Shown here in pieces: positions 1 to 8,324 of a DNA stretch of 64,000 nucleotides. Made by a program: the position numbers and the translations under genes. The notes below the pieces were generated by a model that saw only the letters and a list, made by a program, of their open reading frames with translations, had not been told where the DNA came from and searched no databases. The stretch is from Butyrivibrio sp. (GTDB lineage Bacteria > Bacillota > Clostridia > Lachnospirales > Lachnospiraceae): the NCBI GenBank assembly GCA_017615275.1, contig JAGAAO010000046.1, forward strand, positions 16,836-80,835. The letters run 5' to 3'. How positions within the stretch are numbered: the stretch's first letter is position 1; the number at the start of each line of letters is the position of its first letter.

Positions 1-981
1 TTGATAATAAACACAGGCGGAACGCTGTCTTCAGTAATGAAAAGAAATGGTCTTCTTCCGGGGCTGTCTATATATGACATGCAAAAAGAGCTACAGATGG
101 TATCGGGAGAAACGAATATCGAGATAGAAGATTTTTGTTCCCTTGATAGTGCAAATATTTTTCCGGAGGATTGGAGCGCACTTGCACAGCGCATCAGCGA
201 TTGCAGAAATGATTATGATGGCATCGTTGTAATACACGGAACGGATACATTGGCATATACTTCTTCAATGCTTTCATATATGCTTCGCAATATAGGAATA
301 CCTGTTGTGATCACGGGATCGCAGTTGTCTATCACAAATCCTGTTGCTGATGCAATGGAGAATTGCAGATGTGCCATTCATATGGCGGCAAGTCAGATTC
401 CGGGAGTGTTTGTTGCTTTTAACAGAAAAGTTATGCTGGGATGCAGGGCGTCTAAAGTGCGTTCGTTAAGTTTTGATGCTTTTGAAAGTATAAATTATCC
501 CAATATTGCCACGATAAGTTCTCTTGGAATGAAGATAGATACTGCGTCGGTTCCGGAGAGAACAGGGATTTTTAAGCTTGCCAATACATATTCTGATAAG
601 GTATGTATGATAAAGATGTTTCCCGGAATACACAGGAGTTTGATTGAGTCGATTGCTGCGCAGGGATACAAAGGTCTTTACATTGAGGCGTATGGAATAG
701 GCGGAATGCCATTTCTTAAGCATGATTTTATCGGTACGCTTGATAAGCTTATACAGGGTGGCTTGACGGTAGTTGTCGGTACTCAGTGCAGATATGAAGG
801 CTCCAAGATGGATGTGTATGAGACTGGAAAAAGAGCACTTGAAATAGGAGCGCTTCAGGCACACGATATGACAGGCGAAGCCGCGCTTACTAAGCTTATG
901 TGGATTCTTGGTATGACTGACGATATCTCTGAGATTAGAGATTACTATTCGATAAATGTTGCAGGTGAGATGAGCTGCTGA
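1..981 (+). CDS. L-asparaginase (type I-like), 5' end missing
   Basis: Hydrolyses asparagine to aspartate and ammonia. The visible protein starts at residue 1 with a few residues before the TGGT motif (about residues 5-8), which carries the first catalytic threonine; family members normally have several residues and a beta strand before it. The first codon TTG is therefore probably an internal leucine and the true start lies upstream of the window. The second catalytic motif HGTDT is near residues 79-83. The C-terminal regulatory-type domain is complete and the stop is at 979-981. A terminator follows immediately, so this is the last gene of its transcript. No signal peptide can be judged because the N-terminus is cut. 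Family assignment is firm; cytosolic type I is inferred from length and lack of secretion evidence. Confidence 0.9.
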   Translation: MIINTGGTLSSVMKRNGLLPGLSIYDMQKELQMVSGETNIEIEDFCSLDSANIFPEDWSALAQRISDCRNDYDGIVVIHGTDTLAYTSSMLSYMLRNIGIPVVITGSQLSITNPVADAMENCRCAIHMAASQIPGVFVAFNRKVMLGCRASKVRSLSFDAFESINYPNIATISSLGMKIDTASVPERTGIFKLANTYSDKVCMIKMFPGIHRSLIESIAAQGYKGLYIEAYGIGGMPFLKHDFIGTLDKLIQGGLTVVVGTQCRYEGSKMDVYETGKRALEIGALQAHDMTGEAALTKLMWILGMTDDISEIRDYYSINVAGEMSC

Positions 982-994
982 TTATGGAATATTA

Positions 995-1023
995 GAAACT
1001 TCCGAAAGGAGGTTTCTTTTTTT
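995..1023 (+). terminator. intrinsic terminator after asparaginase
   Basis: A 9-bp stem (GAAACTTCC with GGAGGTTTC, one G-U pair) with a GAAA loop is followed by seven T residues. Confidence 0.85.
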
Positions 1024-1060
1024 GCGTTTTTTTATCCATAAAACAGATTTAATAATGATT

Positions 1061-1111
1061 ATAGTAATTACTATAAATTAATCTATTATGTTGATAAAAG
1101 TAATTACTTTT
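1061..1111 (+). promoter_or_regulatory. paired palindromic operators upstream of the Phd-type gene
   Basis: Two perfect palindromes share the core AGTAATTACT: a 14-bp one at 1061-1074 and a 16-bp one at 1096-1111, centres 36 bp apart, in very AT-rich DNA 34-84 bp before the Phd-like start. Phd/YefM antitoxins are known to bind palindromic operators and repress their own promoters, so these are likely autoregulatory sites. The palindromes are seen; the binding protein is inferred. Confidence 0.6.
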
Positions 1112-1144
1112 GAGATAATTGTAAATGGAAAGGTGGGTAATTCA

Positions 1145-1336
1145 ATGGGAAGTAAATATATCATACCTAACCATCATCAGATGACGGAGTTTTTACGCGG
1201 TCAGGCATCAAAAATATTTGATGATGTAGCAAAAAATGACAAGGTTGTGCTGGTGAACAAGAACAGTAAACCACAGAACATCATTATTTCTTACGACAGA
1301 TATTGCCGTTTGAAAGAAAGCGGAGCAGACATTTGA
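1145..1336 (+). CDS. Phd/YefM-type antitoxin-like DNA-binding protein
   Basis: A 63-residue protein with the layout of Phd/YefM antitoxins: an N-terminal DNA-binding half (about residues 8-45, including the FDDVAKNDKVVLVNKN segment) and a short tail. An upstream in-frame ATG at 1088 would give 82 residues, but it lies inside the palindromic operator region; the ATG at 1145 has the ribosome binding site AAAGGTGG and is preferred. No toxin gene (RelE or Doc type) is adjacent. Instead an M28 peptidase begins 9 bp downstream with its own GGAGG. It may be an orphan antitoxin or a small transcriptional repressor of the peptidase. Confidence 0.65.
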   Translation: MGSKYIIPNHHQMTEFLRGQASKIFDDVAKNDKVVLVNKNSKPQNIIISYDRYCRLKESGADI

Positions 1337-1345
1337 GGAGGTATA

Positions 1346-2557
1346 ATGCTTTTTTTACATGCAAAAAAGATATTGGCAGCTATAACAATAATTGTCATGA
1401 CGGCGCCCATTACGTCCTTTGCCACCAATAACCGTGCGGAATTACCGGAAGATCATATTCCCGTAAGTAAAGCTTCGGCTGTGATCGGAAGACTTACGAG
1501 CCCTGTCACAAGTGCAAATCGCACGGCATATGATTACACAGACAAGGCTATGGAATATCTGGAATATATAGGAACCCACCTTAAGGACAGAGGCAGCAGA
1601 ACGCCGGATTCCAATGAACATGATAAAGCAGCGGACTGGATTGTATCCGAATTGAAGGCGGCAGGATATGATGATGACCGGATTGTTGAACAGGAAGCTG
1701 AAGTTGAGAGAAGGAATACTACATATAAAGTCCGTAATATTATTCTCACGGTGCCCGGAGAAGATGAGTCAAAGCAGATAATAGCAGGGGCGCATTATGA
1801 TGGCGACGGTGTAGGTGATAACTGTTCGGGAACGGCGCTCCTTCTTGCGAATGCCGTGGGCCTGAAAAATAAAAAGCCACATTACACGGTTAAATATATT
1901 TTTTTCGATGCAGAGGAAGTGGGACTTATCGGAAGCACTTACTACGCTGAGAATATGACTAATGAAGAAGTAAATAAGACTATTTATATGATCAATCTGG
2001 ATGCGCTTGCATTCGGTGATTATGCAAATGTTTATGGCGGTGCGTATTTATATGGTGGAAAATATCTGCTTGATGACAACACTCCTGCAGAGGCGGAAGG
2101 ATATTACTATGCCATGCAAAATGCGAAGAATCTTGGCATTAAGGTTCAGGGGCCTAAGGAACTTGACGGATATTTCAACAGGAATGGGACAGGTCCTGCT
2201 ATAGAGAACGGAACACTTTATACCAATCCTTGGACTTATGCAAATCCTGCGCCGGATAACAGCTGTGCGTTTTCTCCTGCAACAATCCCGCAGAGCGATC
2301 ATCGTGAATTTATGCTAAGAGGAATACCGTACATTTATTTTGAAGCAACCAACTGGTTTGCGGCCTTTGAAGATGATGATCTGTATGCGTATACCGGATA
2401 TATTGAAACTTATGATCAAAGCCTTGGAGATAACGGAATGTTCATGAATACAGAGTATGACACACTTGAAAATCTTGAGAGCATTTTTCCGGGAAGAGTG
2501 GAAGCGCATTATCATATGTATTCGCCGCTTCTGTCATCGCTGCTTCTCTCTGAGTAA
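1346..2557 (+). CDS. secreted M28-family zinc aminopeptidase
   Basis: An exported zinc metallopeptidase of the M28 family, 403 residues. Residues 1-26 form a signal peptide with a hydrophobic core and a likely cut near SFA-T. Zinc ligands and catalytic residues typical of the family are visible: H150 (AGAHYDG), D158 (VGDNCSG), E190/E191 (FFDAEEVG), D219 (INLDA) and H319 (QSDHREF). It likely removes N-terminal amino acids from extracellular peptides. It starts 9 bp after the Phd-like gene, with RBS GAGGAGGTA, so the two probably share a transcript and the operators at 1061-1111. Substrate is unknown. Confidence 0.85.
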   Translation: MLFLHAKKILAAITIIVMTAPITSFATNNRAELPEDHIPVSKASAVIGRLTSPVTSANRTAYDYTDKAMEYLEYIGTHLKDRGSRTPDSNEHDKAADWIVSELKAAGYDDDRIVEQEAEVERRNTTYKVRNIILTVPGEDESKQIIAGAHYDGDGVGDNCSGTALLLANAVGLKNKKPHYTVKYIFFDAEEVGLIGSTYYAENMTNEEVNKTIYMINLDALAFGDYANVYGGAYLYGGKYLLDDNTPAEAEGYYYAMQNAKNLGIKVQGPKELDGYFNRNGTGPAIENGTLYTNPWTYANPAPDNSCAFSPATIPQSDHREFMLRGIPYIYFEATNWFAAFEDDDLYAYTGYIETYDQSLGDNGMFMNTEYDTLENLESIFPGRVEAHYHMYSPLLSSLLLSE

Positions 2558-2885
2558 GCGAGGCTGTAAAAGAAAAATAGTTGTTGAAAAAAACGACAAA
2601 ACTGAATATAATATTCAAAACAGACCGAATAGGTTTGTATGTTAAATCGATAAGGCTGTTAGTAACAAGATTGCAACAGACACGCATGAAGCTTTAAAAA
2701 GTGCGGTATAGGACAGAACTTTAAGACTAAAAGAGTCACTTTTTAAAATGAAATTTAGAAAGAGGCTCTTTTTTTGTGCGCTTATATTATTAAAACGGTG
2801 AAATAGAGTCTTTTAATTTACCGATACGGATATATATTTTTTAGTCCGAAGATCATATCTTGGATATATAAGCAAGCAACGTTTT
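2558..2885. other. intergenic region with nested inverted repeats
   Basis: No gene is supported in these 328 bases. It contains an 11-bp inverted repeat (TTTAAAAAGTG at 2693-2703 with its complement at 2737-2747) that overlaps the arms of the terminator listed at 2729-2776, so the two hairpins exclude each other. The last 100 bases are AT-rich and probably hold the promoter for the next operon. Confidence 0.5.
2729..2776 (+). terminator. probable terminator after M28 peptidase region
   Basis: AAAAGAGTC (2729-2737) can pair with GGCTCTTTT (2764-2772, one G-U pair) across a 26-base loop, followed by a run of T. Its left arm lies inside the loop of another 11-bp hairpin, so a switch is conceivable. 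Confidence 0.5.
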
Positions 2886-2909
2886 ATGGCATGGTTTGAG
2901 GAAAGGAAA

Positions 2910-3320
2910 ATGGATAAGAAATTAGCGGGAAGGATCAAACAGTTTCCCGAAGAGATACTAAGGATTCAGGATGCGCTGCAGGATATTTTGAATAAGATAT
3001 CCGCAAGTACAAAAAGCGGCGATGATATGCAGCTTAGGTTGATTATGCCAAGGCTTAGGTATCTTAAATCTATGATCGATGCCTTAAGAAGCGATATGAA
3101 CAATGTGCTTGCACAGATAGGTGAAGCCGATTCTGTGACAAAGCAGATAGTTATGCAGCAGATACTTACGCTGGAAAGCTTGGATGGGCAGCTTTCCGGA
3201 ATTACAGATACTATAAGCACATCTCTTAAAACACTGGACGAGTCTGACAAACGGGTACTTATGGCTGAAATAATAAAAAGGTGCAGAGACCTTGAGGCTG
3301 CAGCTAAGGAGCTAAAATGA
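2910..3320 (+). CDS. small alpha-helical coiled-coil protein, first gene of VWA operon
   Basis: A 136-residue, almost fully helical protein with heptad-like spacing of hydrophobic residues and no membrane segment or known catalytic motif. An upstream ATG at 2886 is in frame, but GAGGAAAGG lies just before the ATG at 2910, which is preferred. The gene overlaps the next one by ATGA (3317-3320), a sign of translational coupling with the XpaC-like and VWA genes. Function not recognised; a cytosolic partner of the two membrane-associated products is an inference from position. Confidence 0.7.
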   Translation: MDKKLAGRIKQFPEEILRIQDALQDILNKISASTKSGDDMQLRLIMPRLRYLKSMIDALRSDMNNVLAQIGEADSVTKQIVMQQILTLESLDGQLSGITDTISTSLKTLDESDKRVLMAEIIKRCRDLEAAAKELK

Positions 3321-4123
3321 ATAAGGATGTTTTACAGGAGAAATTGAATAAGAATGGATCAAAATTGAAGATCGGTGCGGTTGTTTTAGCTATCGCTCTG
3401 GGTTTGAAATTTTTGGTATCGGCAAATGAAGATTCGCTGATAGTTGATGTCGGAATAAGGATTTTCGGAATTCTCTCTATTATTGCTACAGCGGTCTTGG
3501 TAGTTGTTGCGTTAGGATTTGTGGTTATTCTTGCCATGTTTTTGACGGCATCTGCTGCACTTAAAAAGCAGAAGATCATTGAAGAAGCCGATTCAAATGT
3601 AGGTCCTGTTTTGAAAGTTAAGGGTAAACTTGATCCGACACAGATCAGAAACAGTCTTTTGGCAGAAGGCGATAATTGGATAAAAGCCATTACAGCGGCT
3701 AATCCAAAAGAAGCTGATGAGATGGAGGAAGCTCTCTCAAATGTCAGACAGACAATGACTAAAATGGATGATTATCAGCAAAGACTCAAGAATCTTTTGG
3801 ACAGCAACGGAGCTGATGCACTAAGAGATACTGAGGAAGTTCTGGATAGAGTTGAGCAGCATTTATGCAGAAATGTAAGAAAGCTTCTCAACATAATGAC
3901 GGTATCAAGTCCCAATACACAGAATGACCTCGATGTTGTTGAACTTACAGCGAAGAATTGCGCGGAGGACAACGACAGATTGTTAAAGACTACAAAGGAA
4001 TTTATCGTTGCTGTTACAGAATTCCTGAATTCACAGGGAGACAGCGGCAGTGACATAAATGAGGTTGAAGTATATAAGAATGCTCTTACTACACAGATAG
4101 AAGAGGGAGGAATTTATTCATGA
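3317..4123 (+). CDS. membrane protein resembling XpaC family
   Basis: A 268-residue protein with two hydrophobic segments (about residues 18-35 and 47-76) followed by a long helical cytoplasmic domain. The region around VLDRVEQHLCRNVRKLLNIM (about residues 174-193) resembles the XpaC (5-bromo-4-chloroindolyl phosphate hydrolysis) family, whose members often sit with TelA or VWA-domain genes. This match is from memory of the family pattern and is tentative. It overlaps both neighbours by 4 bases (ATGA), so the three genes are one operon. No enzyme motif is visible. Confidence 0.55.
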   Translation: MNKDVLQEKLNKNGSKLKIGAVVLAIALGLKFLVSANEDSLIVDVGIRIFGILSIIATAVLVVVALGFVVILAMFLTASAALKKQKIIEEADSNVGPVLKVKGKLDPTQIRNSLLAEGDNWIKAITAANPKEADEMEEALSNVRQTMTKMDDYQQRLKNLLDSNGADALRDTEEVLDRVEQHLCRNVRKLLNIMTVSSPNTQNDLDVVELTAKNCAEDNDRLLKTTKEFIVAVTEFLNSQGDSGSDINEVEVYKNALTTQIEEGGIYS

Positions 4124-5793
4124 GAAGAAGAGTTTTATCTGTAATTGTCAGTGCAGCAATGATCGTAGCGTCTCTTTCGGGATGCGGCAATGCTCACGGC
4201 GACGGAACTGAAAGCAGACTTACTGAAGATCAGGCCAAGAAAGAGCTTAAGTCTCTTATGACAAAGGTTAACGTAACCACAAACAATAATCCTACTTTGG
4301 ACATTTACGCAGAGGATGTTTCTACTGCAGATACCCTTGCGGATATCGATACTTTCCCTATTACCGTGACCGGTGACGGAGAGATCAATATCGAGATAGC
4401 GGCTGCAACAGAGCTTTCTGCAGAGTCACCTGACAACTGGATCAATGAAGTGGCTCAGAAGTTCAACAAAGCCGGAAATGAGATCGATGGAAAGAGAGTT
4501 ACTGTTTCTGTTCGTAAGATCACATCCGGTGAAGTTGTAACATACGTAACTGCAGGCGGATATCAGCCCGAAGTGTTCATTCCCAGTAACGCAGCATGGG
4601 GCATGATGCTTGATGCTTCAGGATGCAAGACTGAGATGGTTACCGACCGTATAGCAGGTAACACCGCAGGTATCCTTATTAAGAAGGATGCATATGACTC
4701 ATTCATTGAGAAATACGGCGAAGTTACTGTAGGAAATGTTCTTAAAGCCGCTACAGCAGGTGATATCACCTTTGCATACACAAACCCTTATACATCATCA
4801 ACAGGACTTAACGTTCTTTGTGCTATGCTCGCATCATTTGATGCTGCAGATCCTCTTTCGGATACTGCAAAGAACGCACTTATGGAGTATCAGAAGACAT
4901 CTCCTCCGGTTGCTTATACAACAGCCGTACTCAGAAACCAGGCTGCAAAGGGCATTATCAATGCCATGGTAATGGAGAAGCAGGCTTACGCTAATACTTC
5001 CGAGCTTAAGAATTACATTTATACACCTGTTGGAATCAGACACGATCATCCTGTTTATACTTTTGACTGGACTACAGATGAAGAAAAAGAAGCAACAAAG
5101 ATGTTCGTTGATTTCTGCAAGAGCGATGAAATGCAGAAACTTGCAACTGATAAGGGATTCAATCAGGACGATGATTATGCCGGTCAGGATACAGGAATGA
5201 CAGGCGCTGATTATGTTGCTGCTCAGAAAGTATGGAAGCAGAATAAGAATGGTGGCAGACCCATCATAGCAGTATTCGTAGCAGACGTTTCAGGTTCAAT
5301 GGATGGAGAGCCGCTTAACTCACTTAAAGAGTCACTTATAAATTCATCAACATATATCAGTTCAGACCACTATGTAGGACTTGTAAGCTATTCTGACGAT
5401 GTTACCATTAACCTGCCTATAGCGCAGTTTGATTCCAAGCAGAGAGCATATTTCTCAGGTGAAGCCAAGAATCTTTCGGCAGGCGGCGGAACAGCAACTT
5501 ACGATGCAGTACTCACAGGAATGCAGATGCTTGAAGACTATTCCGAGACAGTACCTGATGCAAAGCTTATGCTTTTCGTTCTTACAGACGGCGATCAGAA
5601 TGTAGGATATCCTCTGAAACGTATCAAAGACGTTGTCGGCGGACTTAAGATTCCTGTATACACTATCGCTTACAACTATAACAATGTAAAAGATCTTGAG
5701 ACACTGTCGGGAATCAACGAAGCTGCTCAGATCAAAGCAAACAGTGATGACGTTATAAATCAGCTCAGAAATCTGTTTAATGTAAATCTGTAA
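4120..5793 (+). CDS. lipoprotein with solute-binding-like domain and VWA domain
   Basis: A 557-residue exported lipoprotein. The signal peptide ends in the lipobox LSGC with C22 as the lipidated residue. Residues about 75-350 resemble an extracellular solute-binding protein fold (substrate-binding-like, with segments such as NWINEVAQKFN and FVDFCKSDEMQKLATDKGF). Residues about 380-557 form a von Willebrand A domain with the metal-binding motif D389-x-S391-x-S393 (ADVSGSM), a conserved threonine in GGGTATYDA and LTDGDQN. VWA domains mediate metal-dependent protein contacts. Fusion to a binding-protein-like domain suggests a cell-surface assembly or envelope-sensing role, which is inference. 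Last gene of its operon; a hairpin follows. Confidence 0.8.
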   Translation: MRRRVLSVIVSAAMIVASLSGCGNAHGDGTESRLTEDQAKKELKSLMTKVNVTTNNNPTLDIYAEDVSTADTLADIDTFPITVTGDGEINIEIAAATELSAESPDNWINEVAQKFNKAGNEIDGKRVTVSVRKITSGEVVTYVTAGGYQPEVFIPSNAAWGMMLDASGCKTEMVTDRIAGNTAGILIKKDAYDSFIEKYGEVTVGNVLKAATAGDITFAYTNPYTSSTGLNVLCAMLASFDAADPLSDTAKNALMEYQKTSPPVAYTTAVLRNQAAKGIINAMVMEKQAYANTSELKNYIYTPVGIRHDHPVYTFDWTTDEEKEATKMFVDFCKSDEMQKLATDKGFNQDDDYAGQDTGMTGADYVAAQKVWKQNKNGGRPIIAVFVADVSGSMDGEPLNSLKESLINSSTYISSDHYVGLVSYSDDVTINLPIAQFDSKQRAYFSGEAKNLSAGGGTATYDAVLTGMQMLEDYSETVPDAKLMLFVLTDGDQNVGYPLKRIKDVVGGLKIPVYTIAYNYNNVKDLETLSGINEAAQIKANSDDVINQLRNLFNVNL

Positions 5794-5821
5794 GATTTAT
5801 TGTAAAATATAATTACCTTAT

Positions 5822-5850
5822 AAGGGATCTCTTAGGAGGTCCCTTTAATA
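5822..5850 (+). terminator. hairpin after VWA operon
   Basis: A 10-bp stem AAGGGATCTC with GAGGTCCCTT (one G-U pair), TTAG loop, followed by a weak TTTAATAAT tail. Confidence 0.6.
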
Positions 5851-5895
5851 ATATTTGATAATAAAATGGGGGATATAGATAAGGAGGGCAAAGCC

Positions 5896-6213
5896 ATGTC
5901 ACTTGAAACAGTTTTATCCAAGGTGAGAGAAAAGGCCGAGAAGGCAGATGTTTCCAAGGTTGGTTTTCTTGCGGTACAGGTTAATTTATCCGACTGCGAT
6001 CCCGGGGTATTTTATGTTGAAGTTAAGGATCATAAGGTGAATGTGGAGCCGTATGATTATCATGACAGAAACTGTGCTTTTACGATCAATTCCGATGATT
6101 TCAATAAGCTTATAGATGGAAAGCTTGATCCTATAGTTGCTTTTACCACGGGAAAACTTAAGATTGACGGAGATATCGAAAAGGCTTTGGAGTTTTCAAA
6201 ATTGCTTAAATAA
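5896..6213 (+). CDS. SCP2 sterol-binding-like domain protein
   Basis: A 105-residue cytosolic protein with the SCP2-type lipid-binding fold: the segment CAFTINSDDFNKLIDGKLDP followed by AFTTGKLKIDGD matches the typical end of bacterial SCP2 domains, where the carrier pocket binds hydrophobic ligands. An in-frame ATG at 5866 exists, but AAGGAGGG lies directly before the ATG at 5896, so that start is chosen. The next gene, a rhomboid protease, begins 19 bases after the stop. Ligand and pathway are unknown. Confidence 0.75.
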   Translation: MSLETVLSKVREKAEKADVSKVGFLAVQVNLSDCDPGVFYVEVKDHKVNVEPYDYHDRNCAFTINSDDFNKLIDGKLDPIVAFTTGKLKIDGDIEKALEFSKLLK

Positions 6214-6232
6214 CAGGGGACACAATTTTTTT

Positions 6233-6796
6233 ATGAGAAGATTAAGGATAACATTCAATTCGCCGGTAGTGTTGGGATTTATTTTTCTAAGTTTGGCAGT
6301 ACTGATCTTGGGATACTCGACTTTGAGTATCAGCACGCAGTTGTTGTTTATGTCATATCATTCTCCGCTGACAGATCCGCTTACGTATATCAGGATTTTT
6401 ACACATGTACTTGGTCATCAGGACTGGAATCACTATATCGGAAATGCTTCGTACATTCTTCTGCTCGGACCAATGCTTGAAGAGAAGTACGGGTCAAAGA
6501 GCATTCTGCAGGTTATAGTGTGCACAGCGTTTGTGACCGGGCTTGTAAATTATATTCTTTTTTGGAACGTTGCGCTTTGCGGAGCAAGCGGAGTTGTATT
6601 TGCTTTTATACTTCTGACTTCTTTTACAAGTTTCAGAAGCGGGGAGATACCGATCACATTTATCCTGGTTGCAGTGATCTTCTTAGGGCAGCAGGTATAT
6701 GAAGGGGTATTTGTTCAGGACAACATTTCAAATTTATCCCATGTAGTTGGCGGAATTATCGGATCGATAGTAGGATTCGGACATAAGAGGAATTGA
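6233..6796 (+). CDS. rhomboid-family intramembrane serine protease
   Basis: A 187-residue polytopic membrane protein of the rhomboid family, which cleaves substrates inside the membrane. Visible are the loop and helix with HQDWNHYIGN (about 62-71), the catalytic serine S119 in CGASG, and the catalytic histidine H170 in LSHVVGG. About six hydrophobic segments match the minimal bacterial rhomboid core. A longer in-frame start at 6137 would overlap the SCP2 gene and lacks an RBS; the ATG at 6233 follows CAGGGG by 12 bases. The N-terminus is very short, with no extra cytosolic domain. Substrate unknown. Confidence 0.85.
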   Translation: MRRLRITFNSPVVLGFIFLSLAVLILGYSTLSISTQLLFMSYHSPLTDPLTYIRIFTHVLGHQDWNHYIGNASYILLLGPMLEEKYGSKSILQVIVCTAFVTGLVNYILFWNVALCGASGVVFAFILLTSFTSFRSGEIPITFILVAVIFLGQQVYEGVFVQDNISNLSHVVGGIIGSIVGFGHKRN

Positions 6797-6820
6797 CAGA
6801 AGGTATTTAGGAGGTTTTTT

Positions 6821-7426
6821 ATGGGAGTTTTTTCAAAAGTACATAGGTTCAGAGAGGCAGGTCAGGAGGCAAATGTAAATAACGTCGAGAGATTCGGGTA
6901 TCCTGCAAAATCTTTATTTACTACAACAAAGATTATTACATTACATAAAGCAACAGATATTACGGATGAAAATGAAAATGTGGTTTATCATTCTGAGACC
7001 AAATTTCCTTCAATTCGTGATAAGACAGATATTGTTGATGCACATGGAAATCATGTTGCACACATTGAGAAAAAGCTTTTATCTATTCACGAGAGACACT
7101 TTGTTACTATGTCAGACGGAACGGCATTTGAGATTTCCAATGAGATAATGCATATTGTAAAAGATATTACCAATATTGAAGGATTGGGATGGCAGCTGAG
7201 AGGAAATGCTCTGGGACTTAACTTTGAGCTGTATGATGAGAACGAAGAAATTATTGCTGTCATCGCTCAGAAAATGTTTTCCATGCACGATAAATATTGT
7301 ATCGATATTTACAAACCCGAACATGAGAAGAGAGTTATTGCAATACTAATTACATTGCAGCATATGATAAAAGACAGAGAGGCGGCAACAGGCTCTTCGG
7401 GCGGATCGTCATCTTCATCAAACTGA
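6821..7426 (+). CDS. LURP-one-related (YxjI-like) protein
   Basis: A 201-residue protein resembling the LURP-one-related/Tubby-C-like family (B. subtilis YxjI). It is built from repeated short beta strands such as LHKATDITDENENVVYH and IEKKLLSIHERHFV, which form a closed barrel around a hydrophobic helix in known structures. The helix is likely VIAILITLQHMIKDR near the C-terminus. The tail is Ser/Gly-rich. No signal peptide. Good RBS AGGAGG 7 bases upstream; it ends shortly before a terminator. Function of the family in bacteria is not established. Confidence 0.7.
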   Translation: MGVFSKVHRFREAGQEANVNNVERFGYPAKSLFTTTKIITLHKATDITDENENVVYHSETKFPSIRDKTDIVDAHGNHVAHIEKKLLSIHERHFVTMSDGTAFEISNEIMHIVKDITNIEGLGWQLRGNALGLNFELYDENEEIIAVIAQKMFSMHDKYCIDIYKPEHEKRVIAILITLQHMIKDREAATGSSGGSSSSSN

Positions 7427-7436
7427 ATACATTTCA

Positions 7437-7479
7437 AAAGGCGTAGCTTAACGGAACTAACGTAAGTTGCGTCTTTTTT
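7437..7479 (+). terminator. intrinsic terminator after LURP-like gene
   Basis: AAAGGCGTAGCTTA (7437-7450) pairs with TAAGTTGCGTCTTT (with G-U pairs), followed by six T. Confidence 0.75.
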
Positions 7480-7502
7480 GTGTAGAGCAGTGCCTTAAAC
7501 AA

Positions 7503-7550
7503 TTCTTAAAGATTTACCCTATTGGAACTTAAAAATTTTTTCAATACAAT
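7503..7550 (+). promoter_or_regulatory. promoter of the two-component operon with direct repeats
   Basis: TTGGAA (7522-7527), a 17-base spacer and TACAAT (7545-7550) form a good sigma-A promoter. Two similar words, TTCTTAAAGATTT (7503-7515) and AACTTAAAAATTT (7526-7538), lie 23 bases apart, as direct-repeat sites of OmpR-type regulators often do. Autoregulation is an inference. Confidence 0.5.
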
Positions 7551-7589
7551 GTATTTATGATTAATCATTGAAAATATACGGGAGAAAAA

Positions 7590-8324
7590 ATGAACAATAT
7601 TCTTATTTGTGATGATGAAAGGGATATCGTCTCTGCGCTTAGAATTTATCTTGAAAGCGAAGGTATGAGTGTTACTGCGGCTTTCAACGGAAGAGAAGCA
7701 GTTGAGATAATGCAGAGTCCGCTCGGAGACGACATACATCTGATCCTGATGGATGTGATGATGCCGGAGATGGACGGAATAGAAGCAATGGCGGAGATAA
7801 GGAAGATATCAAATGTTCCGATAATCATGCTCACTGCAAAAAGTGAGGATACGGACAAGGTTGTAGGGCTTACGGTCGGAGCAGATGATTATGTTACCAA
7901 GCCGTTTAATCAGGTTGAACTTATGGCGAGAGTAAAATCTCAGATCCGTCGTTATACAATGCTTGGCGCCAAAGGGACTTCGGAAAAGGCAAAAAATACA
8001 GATATTATCACCATGGGTGGTATTGAATTAAATGATAAGGCAAAAGAAGTAACTTTGGATGGAAATCCTGTTTCACTCACTCCATTGGAATACGATATAT
8101 TAAAGCTTTTGATGACTCACCCGGGTGAAGTTTTCTCTCCTAAAGAGATTTATAAAAGTGTCTGGAAAGAAACAATGATCGGCGCTGAAAGCACGGTTGC
8201 TGTTCATATCAGACATCTCAGGGAAAAATTGGAATATGACAGTACGAATCCCAGATATTTAATAGCTGTCTGGGGACGGGGATATAAAATGGAGGGGCGT
8301 GCGCCCCGAGAAAGGGAAAAATGA
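7590..8324 (+). CDS. OmpR/PhoB-family response regulator, VanR-like
   Basis: A 244-residue DNA-binding response regulator. The receiver domain (1-115) has the acidic pair D8/D9, phospho-acceptor D55 (LILMDVMMP), T82 and K104 (VTKPF). The C-terminal winged helix (about 140-238) carries the recognition region AVHIRHLREKLE and the terminal hairpin YLIAVWGRGYKME typical of OmpR/PhoB proteins. The start codon follows GGGAGAAAAA. The stop overlaps the histidine kinase start by 4 bases (ATGA), so the partner is certain. Sequence style resembles VanR-like regulators, but no glycopeptide resistance genes are nearby. Confidence 0.92.
   Translation: MNNILICDDERDIVSALRIYLESEGMSVTAAFNGREAVEIMQSPLGDDIHLILMDVMMPEMDGIEAMAEIRKISNVPIIMLTAKSEDTDKVVGLTVGADDYVTKPFNQVELMARVKSQIRRYTMLGAKGTSEKAKNTDIITMGGIELNDKAKEVTLDGNPVSLTPLEYDILKLLMTHPGEVFSPKEIYKSVWKETMIGAESTVAVHIRHLREKLEYDSTNPRYLIAVWGRGYKMEGRAPREREK

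Noticed and set aside
466-864. Minus-strand open frame opposite the asparaginase gene
   Set aside because: Shadow of the coding strand; no RBS, family or codon support.
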